NCBI GenBank assembly: GCA_001799895.1
Contig: MGUI01000022.1
Span: 1 to 53,566, forward strand
Direction: 5' to 3'
Length of the DNA: 53,566 nucleotides
From: Elusimicrobia bacterium GWD2_63_28
GTDB taxonomy: Bacteria > Elusimicrobiota > Elusimicrobia > Elusimicrobiales > UBA9959
Part shown: piece after piece, positions 22,955 to 30,948 of the stretch
Position numbering within the stretch: the stretch's first letter is position 1
How the letters are laid out: each line of letters starts with the position of its first letter
The notes under the pieces: generated by a model
Databases searched by the model: none
The model's input: only the letters and a program-made list of their open reading frames with translations
What the model was told of the DNA's origin: nothing
Program-made: the position numbers and the translations under genes

Positions 22955-24190
22955 ATGGGGAAACTTATAATAGTAATACTTTCCAACCTGGCGCAGGTCT
23001 TCCTGTTCGTCACAGGCCTCTTTTACCTTTTCCTGAGCTTCCGCGGCCTGGGCCGCGGGGTCAAGACCGCCCGCGCCGCCCGGCAGCGCCGTTTCGCGCT
23101 GCTGCTGCCCGCGCATAACGAAGAAGGGGTGGTGGGGCTGGCGGTGGAAAGCCTGGCCCGCCTGAAGTACCCGCGTGAACTTTTCGACATTTTCGTGGTG
23201 GCGGACCATTGCACGGACGGCACCGTTAAGGCGGCCGCCGGCGCGGGCGCGCGGGTGCTGGACCATAGCGGGCCCGGGCTGAAAGCCGGCAAAGGCCGCG
23301 CCTTGAAGTGGGCCACGGAACAGATCTTCGCCGCCGGCGCTTGGGACGCCTTCTGCTATTTCGACGCCGACTCGCTGGCGCACCCGGAGTTCCTGACGGC
23401 CATGAACGCGCAGCTGGAGGCCGGCGCTTCGGCCGTGCAGGGCCGGCAGCTCGCCAAAAACACCGGCAACCTCCTGGCCAAGATCCTGGCCGCCGGCCAC
23501 ATAGTTTCCAACCGCTTTTTCCAGCTGCCCAAGCAGGCCTTCGGCCTGTCGGCCACGCTGCACGGCAAGGGCATGTGCTTCACCGCCGAGGTGGCCCGCA
23601 AGTTCCCCTGGGACGAAACCTGCCTGACCGAGGACCTGGAGATGCAGATGCGCCTGATCCGCCACGGCGTGCGCATCTCCTGGGAGCGGGACGCCGTGGT
23701 TTATGACGAAGAGCCGGAGACGCTTTCGCAGTATCTGACGCGCACCATCCGCTGGACCCGCGGCTCGCTGGACACCGCCCGCCGCCACCTGCCCGGCCTG
23801 GCCGCCAGGGCGCTGCGCGCCGGTGACCTCCGGGCTTTCGAGGGCGCGCTTTATTCGGCGCAGACCTACCGCTTCGCCATCGCCGGCGCCGGCGCGCTGC
23901 TGCTCTGGTTCAGCCGGGACTCTTTCAATTTGGTGCTCTGGCTGTACCAGAGCCTGCCCGGGGTGGAACATACCCTCAAAATACTTTCGCTCGTGCCGCT
24001 GCTGCTCTACCCGGCGGTGGCGCTGCTGGTGGAGCGGGCCAGCCCCGACCTGGTGGCGGCCTATTTCCTGCAGCCCGCGCTGGGCGTGCTGCGGCTGCCG
24101 GTCTTCGTGGCCGGCGTGCTGAGGGGCACGGATTTCTGGGGCCGCACCGAGCATACCAGCCGGGTGGCCATAGCGGATTTGGTTGATTGA
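22955..24190 (+). CDS. Membrane glycosyltransferase, family 2
   Basis: 411 residues. There is an N-terminal helix (4-28). The GT-A domain has LPAHNEE (51-57), DHCTDGT (84-90), the D137-A-D139 metal/nucleotide motif, the TED motif (225-227, catalytic base) and RTIRW (263-267, the Q/RxxRW motif of processive enzymes). C-terminal transmembrane helices (about 290-320, 326-355, 360-385) follow. The architecture is that of inner-membrane processive GT2 enzymes that make or extrude polysaccharide or glycolipid; the sugar cannot be told. The next gene, an exported protein, follows by 27 nt. Confidence 0.9.
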   Translation: MGKLIIVILSNLAQVFLFVTGLFYLFLSFRGLGRGVKTARAARQRRFALLLPAHNEEGVVGLAVESLARLKYPRELFDIFVVADHCTDGTVKAAAGAGARVLDHSGPGLKAGKGRALKWATEQIFAAGAWDAFCYFDADSLAHPEFLTAMNAQLEAGASAVQGRQLAKNTGNLLAKILAAGHIVSNRFFQLPKQAFGLSATLHGKGMCFTAEVARKFPWDETCLTEDLEMQMRLIRHGVRISWERDAVVYDEEPETLSQYLTRTIRWTRGSLDTARRHLPGLAARALRAGDLRAFEGALYSAQTYRFAIAGAGALLLWFSRDSFNLVLWLYQSLPGVEHTLKILSLVPLLLYPAVALLVERASPDLVAAYFLQPALGVLRLPVFVAGVLRGTDFWGRTEHTSRVAIADLVD

Positions 24191-24217
24191 ACGCTTGAGT
24201 TTTACAACGGAGGAACC

Positions 24218-24889
24218 ATGAAGAAACTTCTTATCTCGGCGCTGCTGCTGCTCCCGGCGGCCGCCTATGCCCAGGAGCTGAGCCGGACGGAGCTGGAGGC
24301 CATGCCGGCCAGGGGCCCGGAGGAAGCCGCGCCGGCCCCGCGCCCGGATGCCCAGAAGATCATGTCCGATATCTCCACCGCGCTGCGCCTGAGCTCCAAA
24401 CAGGAAGAGCGCATAGCGGCGGCGGTAGGCAAAAAGGCCGCCGAATTCGACAAGCTGATGCGCGAGTACGAAAAGAACCTGGCCGAGGAAAAGAAATGGC
24501 GCTACAAGATGAATGAAAGCCGCCACGGCCTGCTGCGCATAAGCCGCGACATGCCGGACACCGTGCGCGAATTCCTCGACGACGAGCAGCGCGAGTCCTT
24601 CGACGCCATGCTGGAAGGCAGGAAGAAGCCCGCCGCCGGCCCCGCCGTGGCCGAGGACGAGGACGGCGCGGAAGCCGCTCCCCGGCCGGTCAGGAAGAAG
24701 AAGCTGATAAAGCGCAAGAAGGCGCCAGCCACCGGGGCAGGAGCGGTCAAGCCGGGCCTTAAGAAGAGGGTGCCGGTAAAGAAGGCCGCCCCCGAGCCCG
24801 CGCCTGAAGCCGAAGAAGAGCCGGCCGGCGCCGCGCCCGCGGCCCAGGAAGCGCCAGCCGAAGACGAGGACGCCGGCTCCTACCCGTAA
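24218..24889 (+). CDS. Exported Spy/LTxxQ-like helical protein with disordered Ala/Pro/Lys tail
   Basis: 223 residues with a signal peptide (MKKLLISALLLLPAAAYAQE). Residues ~45-130 are a charged helical hairpin (LRLSSKQEERIAAAVGKK, then FLDDEQRESFDAML) that resembles the LTxxQ/Spy-CpxP fold of periplasmic chaperones and metal sensors. The tail (135-223) is a low-complexity mix of Lys/Arg (KKKLIKRKK) followed by Glu/Ala/Pro, probably disordered. GGAGG lies 4 nt before ATG. Function is unproven. It shares the general design of the exported protein at 17947 but not its sequence. Confidence 0.68.
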   Translation: MKKLLISALLLLPAAAYAQELSRTELEAMPARGPEEAAPAPRPDAQKIMSDISTALRLSSKQEERIAAAVGKKAAEFDKLMREYEKNLAEEKKWRYKMNESRHGLLRISRDMPDTVREFLDDEQRESFDAMLEGRKKPAAGPAVAEDEDGAEAAPRPVRKKKLIKRKKAPATGAGAVKPGLKKRVPVKKAAPEPAPEAEEEPAGAAPAAQEAPAEDEDAGSYP

Positions 24890-24985
24890 AGGGCGGGCCG
24901 GAGGATTTGACGCGGATTTGATTTTTTCTTGCGGGGCTGTTTGTTTCTTCAGTGTAGACTAGAAGGAAGAGCGGTTTGCTGAACT

Positions 24986-27526
24986 ATGGATAAACCAGCG
25001 GGGAACTCAACGCGCCCGGGCATGACCCTGGTGGAGATCATGGTGGCCATGAGCATCATGGTCATAGGCGTGCTGGGCATGGTGGGGGCGTTCAAGTTCT
25101 TCAACGTGGGCATCCAGTCGGCCAAGATCCGCTCGCTGGCCAACAATATAGCGCAGGAAAGGATAGAGTACCTCAAGAACAAATCCTATTACCGGGTGCT
25201 GGTCACCACCCAGACGCCAAACCCGGAGGATCCCGATTTTCCCTCGGGCGAGATGATCTACGACGTGGCGCCTAACGGCGAGGAGACCGTCAACGTGGGC
25301 GGCATCAACTTCATACGCCGGGTGCTCATAAGGAAGATGAACGAGGACGCCGACGGCAACCTGCAGCCGCTTTCCTGGGAACAGCCGGATACGGGGCTGA
25401 AGGAAATAAAGGTCTACGTGGTCTGGTACGAGCGCGGCGAATGGCGCAAACTGGAGGTCCGCAACCTCCGTGAGAACCCCGCCCGCGTCAATAAGGACTG
25501 CAACATCAGCGGCAACGTCAAGAGCGGCGGCGTCAACCTGGCGGGCGCGACGGTCCGGGCGCAGGAGAGCCCCACGTATTACGGCGTAACGGACGCTGAC
25601 GGGAACTATACCTTCTCCATAGTGCCCGGCACCTTCACGCTGCAGGCCACCAAGGACGGCTATTTCCCTTCCGTCCTCTCCTCCTTCGGCCTGCCTGCCG
25701 GCACGAACGTAACCGGCAAGGATTTCTCGCTCACGAATAAATTCAGCGGCACCATCTCCGGCTACGTCATCATCAACAACGGCGACCATTTAATGATCAG
25801 CAACGTGGCGGGCGGCACCGAAACCGTCACGGGCCATACGGAGTGGGTGGAGGTCTACAACCCCACCACCTGGACCTGGACCATGGCCAACGGCCTTGGC
25901 ACGGGGCAGGAGAAGGTGGTTTTCAGGTACAAAGAGACCAGCGTCGTGGAGAAAGCGCTGGCCTTCAACTACCGCACCACTACCCTGGACCCGGGTCACT
26001 ATTTCCTTTTCGCCAATACCGGCACCGTCACGGCCGCCGGCGTGACCCGCCAGGCCGACGCCGTCTACGGGTGGACCGGCGCCTGGACCAACCAGGACGA
26101 CACCATACAGGACTCCCACGATAACGCCGGCTTTGTCATGCTCAAGGACGGCTCGCGGACGCTGGACACGCTGGGTTGGACCGCCTACGCGTACGGCGCC
26201 TGGCCGCTGTACTCGCCAGAGGCCTCCGAATATTTCGGGGTCTATTGGTATGACGAGTACCCCTGGCCGTACCCTATCAACGAGAAGGGCATGCAGCCCG
26301 ATATGGCCTTCACCCGCAACAGCTGGTTCTCCGACCTGGACCCCGGCTCGGCCAGCTGCTTTGACTCGAACCGGAATTATGCCGATTTTCACATCAGCAG
26401 CAGCCCCATCCTGGTGGGGCCCCGGAGCACCGCCGATTCCCAGGTCTGCGCGGGCGGCACCGCGGCCCAGGGGGCGGTGGTTTTCGCCAATGACGGGGAG
26501 TCCAGCCCGGTAGTAGCCGGTTCTGACGGTTATTTCTGGATTCCTGATGTCTCCACCGGCAGCTGGACGGTCTATATGTCCAGCGGCGTGGTCTATTCCA
26601 GCGTGGCCTATTACGGCGGCACCACGGACGGTTTCTGGTCCTGGACCGATTATAACTATATCTCTACTCCCACCACCTTCGGCTATGTCACAGGCAGGGT
26701 CACCAATGTCCTGGGCGCCGCTCTCCCCGGCATCAAGATCTTCTCGCCCGCAGGCTCCGGCCAGGTAGCCACCGACTGGAACGGCATGTACACGCTGCCG
26801 GTGGACGCGGGCGTGGTCACCGTCATGGCCAATTACCAGAGCCAGGACACCAACTACGTGGAACTGTCCTCCATGGACGTGCACGTGGGCCTGGGGGAGG
26901 TGGCCAGGAGCGTTAATTTCTCCCTTTACCAGGGCGGCCGCATCTACGGACGGGTCACCACCAACGGCGTGGACCCGCTGCCCGGCATCCCGGTGGTCGG
27001 CCTCAAGGGCGGGGTAGAGCAGGGCAGCGGCATCAGCGACGGCGACGGCTATTTCACCATCTCCGGCTCGGGCATCTCCACCGGCACCTACGTGGTAGAG
27101 CCGCAGCTGGAGTCCGGCGAGGGCTCCTCTCCCGCTAACTCCACGGTGGAGGTCGAGGCTGGCCTTACGGCCGTAGTTCCCACTTTTACGATCAGCGGGG
27201 CTTTCGGCTACATCAGCGGCACTGTGAGCAATAGCGCCGGGCGCATCACCACCGGCGTGCTGATCTACGTCACTACTTCCACGCTGGCGGCCAACGCGCC
27301 GCCCCCCGACATTTCCCCGGGGCTGCGCGCGGGCACCGGAGTCTACTACGCGGCTTCCAGCACCGCGCTGGGCAACTATAATATCCCCGCCAAGGGCGGC
27401 TATTCGTACAATATCTACGCCTGGTACACCACCTGGAGCGGGACGACCCCGACCACGACCCGCATGGAATTCACCGGGGTGGCGGTCACCCCCAACGAGA
27501 CGGTTACGAAGAATTTCCTCTGGTAA
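24986..27526 (+). CDS. Very large PilV-like minor pilin with carboxypeptidase-regulatory repeats
   Basis: 846 residues, about five times a usual PilV. The prepilin-peptidase site is G12/M13 (RPG then MTLVEIM) with the Glu at +5 (E17) and a hydrophobic helix 13-36. After a PilV-like part (to ~165), CarboxypepD_reg-like beta domains appear at ~170-225, ~565-630, ~650-710 and ~740-830 (motifs such as VTDADGNYTFSIVPG, ISDGDGYFTISGSG). A region at 240-470 is reminiscent of lamin-tail domains (EWVEVYNP). It is probably a pilus-tip or cell-surface adhesin assembled by a type IV pilus or type II system encoded elsewhere. It is translated with the next two genes (1-nt and 12-nt gaps). Confidence 0.83.
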   Translation: MDKPAGNSTRPGMTLVEIMVAMSIMVIGVLGMVGAFKFFNVGIQSAKIRSLANNIAQERIEYLKNKSYYRVLVTTQTPNPEDPDFPSGEMIYDVAPNGEETVNVGGINFIRRVLIRKMNEDADGNLQPLSWEQPDTGLKEIKVYVVWYERGEWRKLEVRNLRENPARVNKDCNISGNVKSGGVNLAGATVRAQESPTYYGVTDADGNYTFSIVPGTFTLQATKDGYFPSVLSSFGLPAGTNVTGKDFSLTNKFSGTISGYVIINNGDHLMISNVAGGTETVTGHTEWVEVYNPTTWTWTMANGLGTGQEKVVFRYKETSVVEKALAFNYRTTTLDPGHYFLFANTGTVTAAGVTRQADAVYGWTGAWTNQDDTIQDSHDNAGFVMLKDGSRTLDTLGWTAYAYGAWPLYSPEASEYFGVYWYDEYPWPYPINEKGMQPDMAFTRNSWFSDLDPGSASCFDSNRNYADFHISSSPILVGPRSTADSQVCAGGTAAQGAVVFANDGESSPVVAGSDGYFWIPDVSTGSWTVYMSSGVVYSSVAYYGGTTDGFWSWTDYNYISTPTTFGYVTGRVTNVLGAALPGIKIFSPAGSGQVATDWNGMYTLPVDAGVVTVMANYQSQDTNYVELSSMDVHVGLGEVARSVNFSLYQGGRIYGRVTTNGVDPLPGIPVVGLKGGVEQGSGISDGDGYFTISGSGISTGTYVVEPQLESGEGSSPANSTVEVEAGLTAVVPTFTISGAFGYISGTVSNSAGRITTGVLIYVTTSTLAANAPPPDISPGLRAGTGVYYAASSTALGNYNIPAKGGYSYNIYAWYTTWSGTTPTTTRMEFTGVAVTPNETVTKNFLW

Positions 27527-27527
27527 T

Positions 27528-28055
27528 ATGAAAACGACGCTGAAAAAAGGCTACACGCTGATGGAGATGATGATAGTCGTCGCCATCATGGGCGTGGTCG
27601 TCCTGGCCGCGCCGCGCACCTTCATCAAGACTTACCAGTTCGTGCAGCTGCTGACGGCCCGGGTGGAGATACAGAAAAACGCCCGCGGGGCGCTGGCCAA
27701 TATCAACAGGGATCTGCGGCAGGCCGTGGCCACCAGCATCGTGGTGGGCGCGGTCTCGGGTCAGCCGCCGCATTCGCGCATCACCTTCAATAAGTACAAT
27801 TCTTCCGGCGCTTTTGACACCGTGTCCTATTACCAGCAGGGCAACAAACTGTACCAGGCCATAGCCCCCGGCGCCAACGTGGTGCTGCCGGCGGGCAAGA
27901 TGATAGCCAATAACCTGCGCTACATAGCTTTCACCTACCCGCGCACCGACGACGACGGCATCATCTCCATCTCCATCACCTTCGAGAAGGCTACCTACGA
28001 AGGCGGCACGAAGGCCCTGCAGATGGCCGTGGAAAAAGTAAGGGTGATGAACTAG
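27528..28055 (+). CDS. PilW-like minor pilin
   Basis: 175 residues. Class III/IV prepilin leader KKG8/Y9-T-L-M-E13 (E at +5), then a hydrophobic helix (MIVVAIMGVVVLA). The amphipathic helix continues with EIQKNARGALANINRDLRQA, the typical PilW/GspJ-like pattern (ARxxLxxI..LRQA). The globular part is small. It starts 1 nt after the stop of the large PilV-like gene and precedes a PilX-like gene, the usual V-W-X order of minor pilins that prime pilus assembly. Confidence 0.86.
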   Translation: MKTTLKKGYTLMEMMIVVAIMGVVVLAAPRTFIKTYQFVQLLTARVEIQKNARGALANINRDLRQAVATSIVVGAVSGQPPHSRITFNKYNSSGAFDTVSYYQQGNKLYQAIAPGANVVLPAGKMIANNLRYIAFTYPRTDDDGIISISITFEKATYEGGTKALQMAVEKVRVMN

Positions 28056-28067
28056 GCGGAGCGATTT

Positions 28068-29411
28068 ATGGCAAACCGCAGACAAGGCCAGATGGCCATC
28101 ACGATGGTGCTCAGCATCCTGCTTTTCCTGATGCTGATGTTCCCGGTCATGAACCTGTTCGTGCAGAACGAGGGCAAGTGGTCGGTGAAGGAGAAAAAAT
28201 CCACCACCGCCTTCCACCTGGCCGAGGCCGGCATAGACCGGGCGCGCTGGAAGCTGCTGGAGAACGACGACTTTTGGTATATCACGGCTACCGGCACGCT
28301 GGCGGGCTACCATTTCGACCAGGTGTACGAAGGCGACACCGTCGGCGGGGCCGGCACCTATACCATTAATATCACCTCCGACCCCGTAGACGCGACCAAG
28401 CGCATAGTCGAGTCGGTCGGCCGCGACAAAACCAGCTCGCAGATCCGCCGCATAAGGGCGGTGCTGATAAACGACAATAACGCCAATTTCGCTACCCGCG
28501 CTGCCAGCCTGGTGTCCAATACGGGCGGCAACGACCACATAGAGTGGGGGCCCGTGATCTCCGGCAACTCCATAGAGACCTGCACCGGCGGCGGCGCCTG
28601 CACCCCGGCTAAAACCTCCTTCCGCATTTTTCCCAGGTACTACAGTTCGGGCCACGTGACACCGCAGGACGGCGGCTCCACCGCCGCCTCTACGGATGAC
28701 ATCTACTGGTGGTCCTATTATGAAGTGCCGCCCTTCCCGGATGTGAAGTTCTCCGCCTATATAAGCTCCGCGGACGCCAGTGACGCCCTCTATGGCGGGG
28801 CCCCGAACGGCTGCGGCCACGGCACCACTTCAAAATACCACCACACCACCGCCATGGGGGACGCTGAATTCAAGAACTGCCAGGACACCAGCGGCAGGAC
28901 TTATTATATAGACCCCGAAGTGGACGTAACCTTCAAGTCGGGCGGCACTAATTTTATCCGCGGCACCGTCATAATGCAGGGGAACTTCATTATCTCCGGC
29001 TCCGGCGGCGCCAATGGGTCTTACAACGCCAAGCTCCCGCCGCAGGCCTGGAAGGAGTACGGCCATAATGCCGACACCTGGACCCATTACAAGGTTTTCG
29101 ACCCGGGCTGCCCGCACGCCACCTATGCCGAAGCCCTGAACGCCAACTACCTGGCCACGGGCGTGACTTATCCCCTTTCTAATGTGCTCATCCACGGCTT
29201 TGCCTATACCGGCGGCAGCCAGGGCCTGCAGGGCGGCGGCAACTGTAACCTCAACGGCGTGCTGCTGAGCAACCAGGACGCCACCATGGGCACCTCCACG
29301 ATGGGCATCTATTATGACGACAATGTGGCCCAGGACATCATGCTGCAGGGCGTTGTAATAAAACTGCATTCCTGGTACGAGGTGAAGGCCGAGTGGCCGG
29401 CCGGCCTGTAG
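28068..29411 (+). CDS. PilX-like pilus assembly protein with large ectodomain
   Basis: 447 residues. Near the N terminus RRQGQMAITMVLSILLFLML resembles PilX (R-x-x-G-x-x-A then helix), without a canonical G/F-x-x-x-E site. After the helix, FHLAEAGIDRARWKLL is the conserved PilX 'AEAGl..A' segment. The rest is a large Gly/Asn/Thr-rich extracellular region with few Cys, of unknown fold. It belongs to the three-gene pilin operon. The next gene, an HprK-like kinase, begins about 30 nt later on the same strand. Confidence 0.8.
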   Translation: MANRRQGQMAITMVLSILLFLMLMFPVMNLFVQNEGKWSVKEKKSTTAFHLAEAGIDRARWKLLENDDFWYITATGTLAGYHFDQVYEGDTVGGAGTYTINITSDPVDATKRIVESVGRDKTSSQIRRIRAVLINDNNANFATRAASLVSNTGGNDHIEWGPVISGNSIETCTGGGACTPAKTSFRIFPRYYSSGHVTPQDGGSTAASTDDIYWWSYYEVPPFPDVKFSAYISSADASDALYGGAPNGCGHGTTSKYHHTTAMGDAEFKNCQDTSGRTYYIDPEVDVTFKSGGTNFIRGTVIMQGNFIISGSGGANGSYNAKLPPQAWKEYGHNADTWTHYKVFDPGCPHATYAEALNANYLATGVTYPLSNVLIHGFAYTGGSQGLQGGGNCNLNGVLLSNQDATMGTSTMGIYYDDNVAQDIMLQGVVIKLHSWYEVKAEWPAGL

Positions 29412-29440
29412 CCTGCCCGGCCCCGAAGGCTTCTATCCCT

Positions 29441-30220
29441 GTGCTGGGGCTGGAGCTGGCGGGCTTAAGCCTGTTCTTTAAACCAGACCACGCTGGTATC
29501 ATTTCAATTTTTAAGCGCAGGTATGGCCGTTTCTCCGGCCGCGGGAGCCGGGGCTATACTTTCAGCGTTTCAGCGGCCGCTGGCCGCCAGACGCCCTTTA
29601 AACCTTCGGTCGTTCTTGAAGGTTCCCGGCTGGAACTGGCGCGGGGTGATTTCCGGGCTGTCCTGGACATGGGCCGGAGGAGCGGGGAACTGCGGGCGGC
29701 CCCGAACGAGCAGTGCCTGGACGCTTTTCTGCGCTCTTTGACGAGTTTTTTCCTCAACCGCGCCGGCGGCTTCATGCTGCATTCGGCCGGCCTGGTGAAG
29801 GACGGCAAGGCTTACATCTTCCTGGGCAAGTCGGGCGCCGGTAAATCCACCCTTTCAAAGCTGGCCGCCAGCCGACCGGGTGTAGAACTGATAAGCGACG
29901 AGATAAACCTGCTGCGGCGGGAGAAAGGCCGCTGGCGTGTACACGGCTCGCCCTTCTGGGGCGAGATGCGCGCGGATGGCCGGCCCGGCTCCTGGCCGCT
30001 GGGCGGGATACTGCTGATGTCGAAGTTTCCGGAGCACAGGATAAAACCCTGCACGGTGCCAGAGGCCCTGCGGCTGCTGTTGCGCTGTTCGGTAAATTTT
30101 GAGGCAGGACCGGGAACCTCTGAACGGGCGCTGTCCGCCGCCGCCGCGCTGCTGGCGGGGGCTGAATTCCGCCGGCTGTACTTCTCGAAGAAGGACAATA
30201 GTTTCCTGGAGCTGGTATAA
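29441..30220 (+). CDS. HPr kinase-like P-loop protein of a RiPP cassette
   Basis: About 259 residues if started at GTG 29441 (an upstream GTG at 29393 overlaps the previous gene). The N-terminal part (LELAGLSLFF, then KRRYGRF) and the P-loop GKSGAGKST (about 129-137), followed by LISDEINLL and GSPFWGE, match the HprK-related family found beside PqqD and radical SAM genes (SynChlorMet ScmC-like). HprK homologues in some lasso-peptide clusters (paeninodin type) phosphorylate the C-terminal Ser of the precursor. The small peptide encoded 265 nt downstream ends in Ser. Kinase activity here is inferred. The start codon is uncertain. Confidence 0.78.
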   Translation: MLGLELAGLSLFFKPDHAGIISIFKRRYGRFSGRGSRGYTFSVSAAAGRQTPFKPSVVLEGSRLELARGDFRAVLDMGRRSGELRAAPNEQCLDAFLRSLTSFFLNRAGGFMLHSAGLVKDGKAYIFLGKSGAGKSTLSKLAASRPGVELISDEINLLRREKGRWRVHGSPFWGEMRADGRPGSWPLGGILLMSKFPEHRIKPCTVPEALRLLLRCSVNFEAGPGTSERALSAAAALLAGAEFRRLYFSKKDNSFLELV

Positions 30221-30227
30221 GAATTTT

Positions 30228-30488
30228 ATGGCCTACAAAATCAGAAAAGACCTTGCCTATCGGCGCATAGCCGGGGAGGTCTACATAGTGGACGCCGCCA
30301 AATCCGAAATGCGGGAGCTGAACGGCCCCGCCGCCCTGATCTGGGAAGGCCTCGCGGCGGGAAAAAAAGGCGAGGCCATAGCCTCGGCCATAGCGGAGGA
30401 ATTCGAGACCGACGCGGCTACCGCCCGCGCCGACCTGGCGGCTTTCACTGAAGAATTGCTGGCGGCCAGGCTTATAGAAAAATTATGA
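30228..30488 (+). CDS. PqqD-family peptide recognition protein
   Basis: 86 residues. The PqqD fold is seen in MAYKIRKDLAYRRI, then VYIVDAAKSEMRELNGPAALIW (in two parts), the typical VHLLN-x-T-G-x-x-I-W pattern, and C-terminal LAAFTEELLAARLIE. PqqD proteins (RiPP recognition elements) bind the leader of a precursor peptide and present it to a radical SAM/SPASM enzyme. It starts 7 nt after the HprK-like gene, and its TGA overlaps the ATG of the peptide gene (ATGA), so the recognition protein and peptide are translationally coupled. Confidence 0.9.
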   Translation: MAYKIRKDLAYRRIAGEVYIVDAAKSEMRELNGPAALIWEGLAAGKKGEAIASAIAEEFETDAATARADLAAFTEELLAARLIEKL

Positions 30489-30622
30489 AGAAAAAAAAGC
30501 CCTATCAAAAACCCGTTATGAAGACCGAAAAGGTCTTCGAGACCGCCGCGCTGGCCTGCGGCAAATGCCAGACCGGCCCTATCAGCCAGCTGGCCTGCAA
30601 GACGCTCAAGAAGTTCTCCTGA
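30485..30622 (+). CDS. Putative RiPP precursor peptide (45 aa, three Cys)
   Basis: Small ORF, ATG overlapping the PqqD stop. The leader is Lys/Pro/Tyr-rich (KKKKPYQKPVMK, then EKVFETAALA); the putative core begins C25-G-K-C28-Q-T-G-P-I-S and has C38 and a C-terminal FS (Ser45). The spacing C25-x2-C28-x9-C38 and the words CGKCQT and ACKT recall the SCIFF/ranthipeptide core (CGECQ...ACKT, from memory). It lacks most of the six cysteines of that family. Its location between PqqD and a peptidase/radical SAM pair makes it the likely substrate. The expected modifications are thioether links, leader removal and possibly phosphorylation of Ser45; none is shown. Confidence 0.8.
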   Translation: MKKKKPYQKPVMKTEKVFETAALACGKCQTGPISQLACKTLKKFS

Positions 30623-30624
30623 CC

Positions 30625-30948
30625 ATGGCTTCAGCTTTCCGCCTGGAGGGCTCCAGCATGCTGCCAATCTTCAAGCCCGGGCAGGTGGTGCTGGTGCGCC
30701 CCGGCTGGCTGAACGCCGGCGATTGCGCCGTCTACCTCTACCGCGGCCGCAACCTCCTGCACCGTGTAACAAAGACCTCTCCCGCCGGCGCCTGGCTGGC
30801 CGACGACGCCGGCCGCCTGGAGCCGCATTTCGTGCCGCTGGAGGATATAAGGGGAAAAGCCCTGGGCGGCCCCCTGTCCGGCGGCCTGGCCGGCCGGTTC
30901 TATTCCTCGCTGCGGCGCCGCCTGTCCCCGCTGTTCATCAATGCCTGA
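30625..30948 (+). CDS. S24/S26-type peptidase without a membrane anchor (leader peptidase candidate)
   Basis: 107 residues from ATG 30625, two bases after the peptide stop. The core motif is G9-S10-S11-M12-L-P, the signal-peptidase/LexA-type nucleophile site (likely S11). The second catalytic position reads H46 in LLHRVTK, as in Ser/His S26 (Sec11-like) enzymes rather than Lys. A later motif LEPHFVPLEDIRGKAL resembles the conserved strand after the catalytic residue. No transmembrane helix or signal peptide, so it is cytosolic and suited to cutting the leader of the adjacent peptide. It overlaps the radical SAM gene by 8 nt. Confidence 0.72.
   Translation: MASAFRLEGSSMLPIFKPGQVVLVRPGWLNAGDCAVYLYRGRNLLHRVTKTSPAGAWLADDAGRLEPHFVPLEDIRGKALGGPLSGGLAGRFYSSLRRRLSPLFINA

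Noticed and set aside
30485..30622. Identification as a true SCIFF peptide
   Set aside because: Only three cysteines instead of six and no full match. Kept as a resemblance only.
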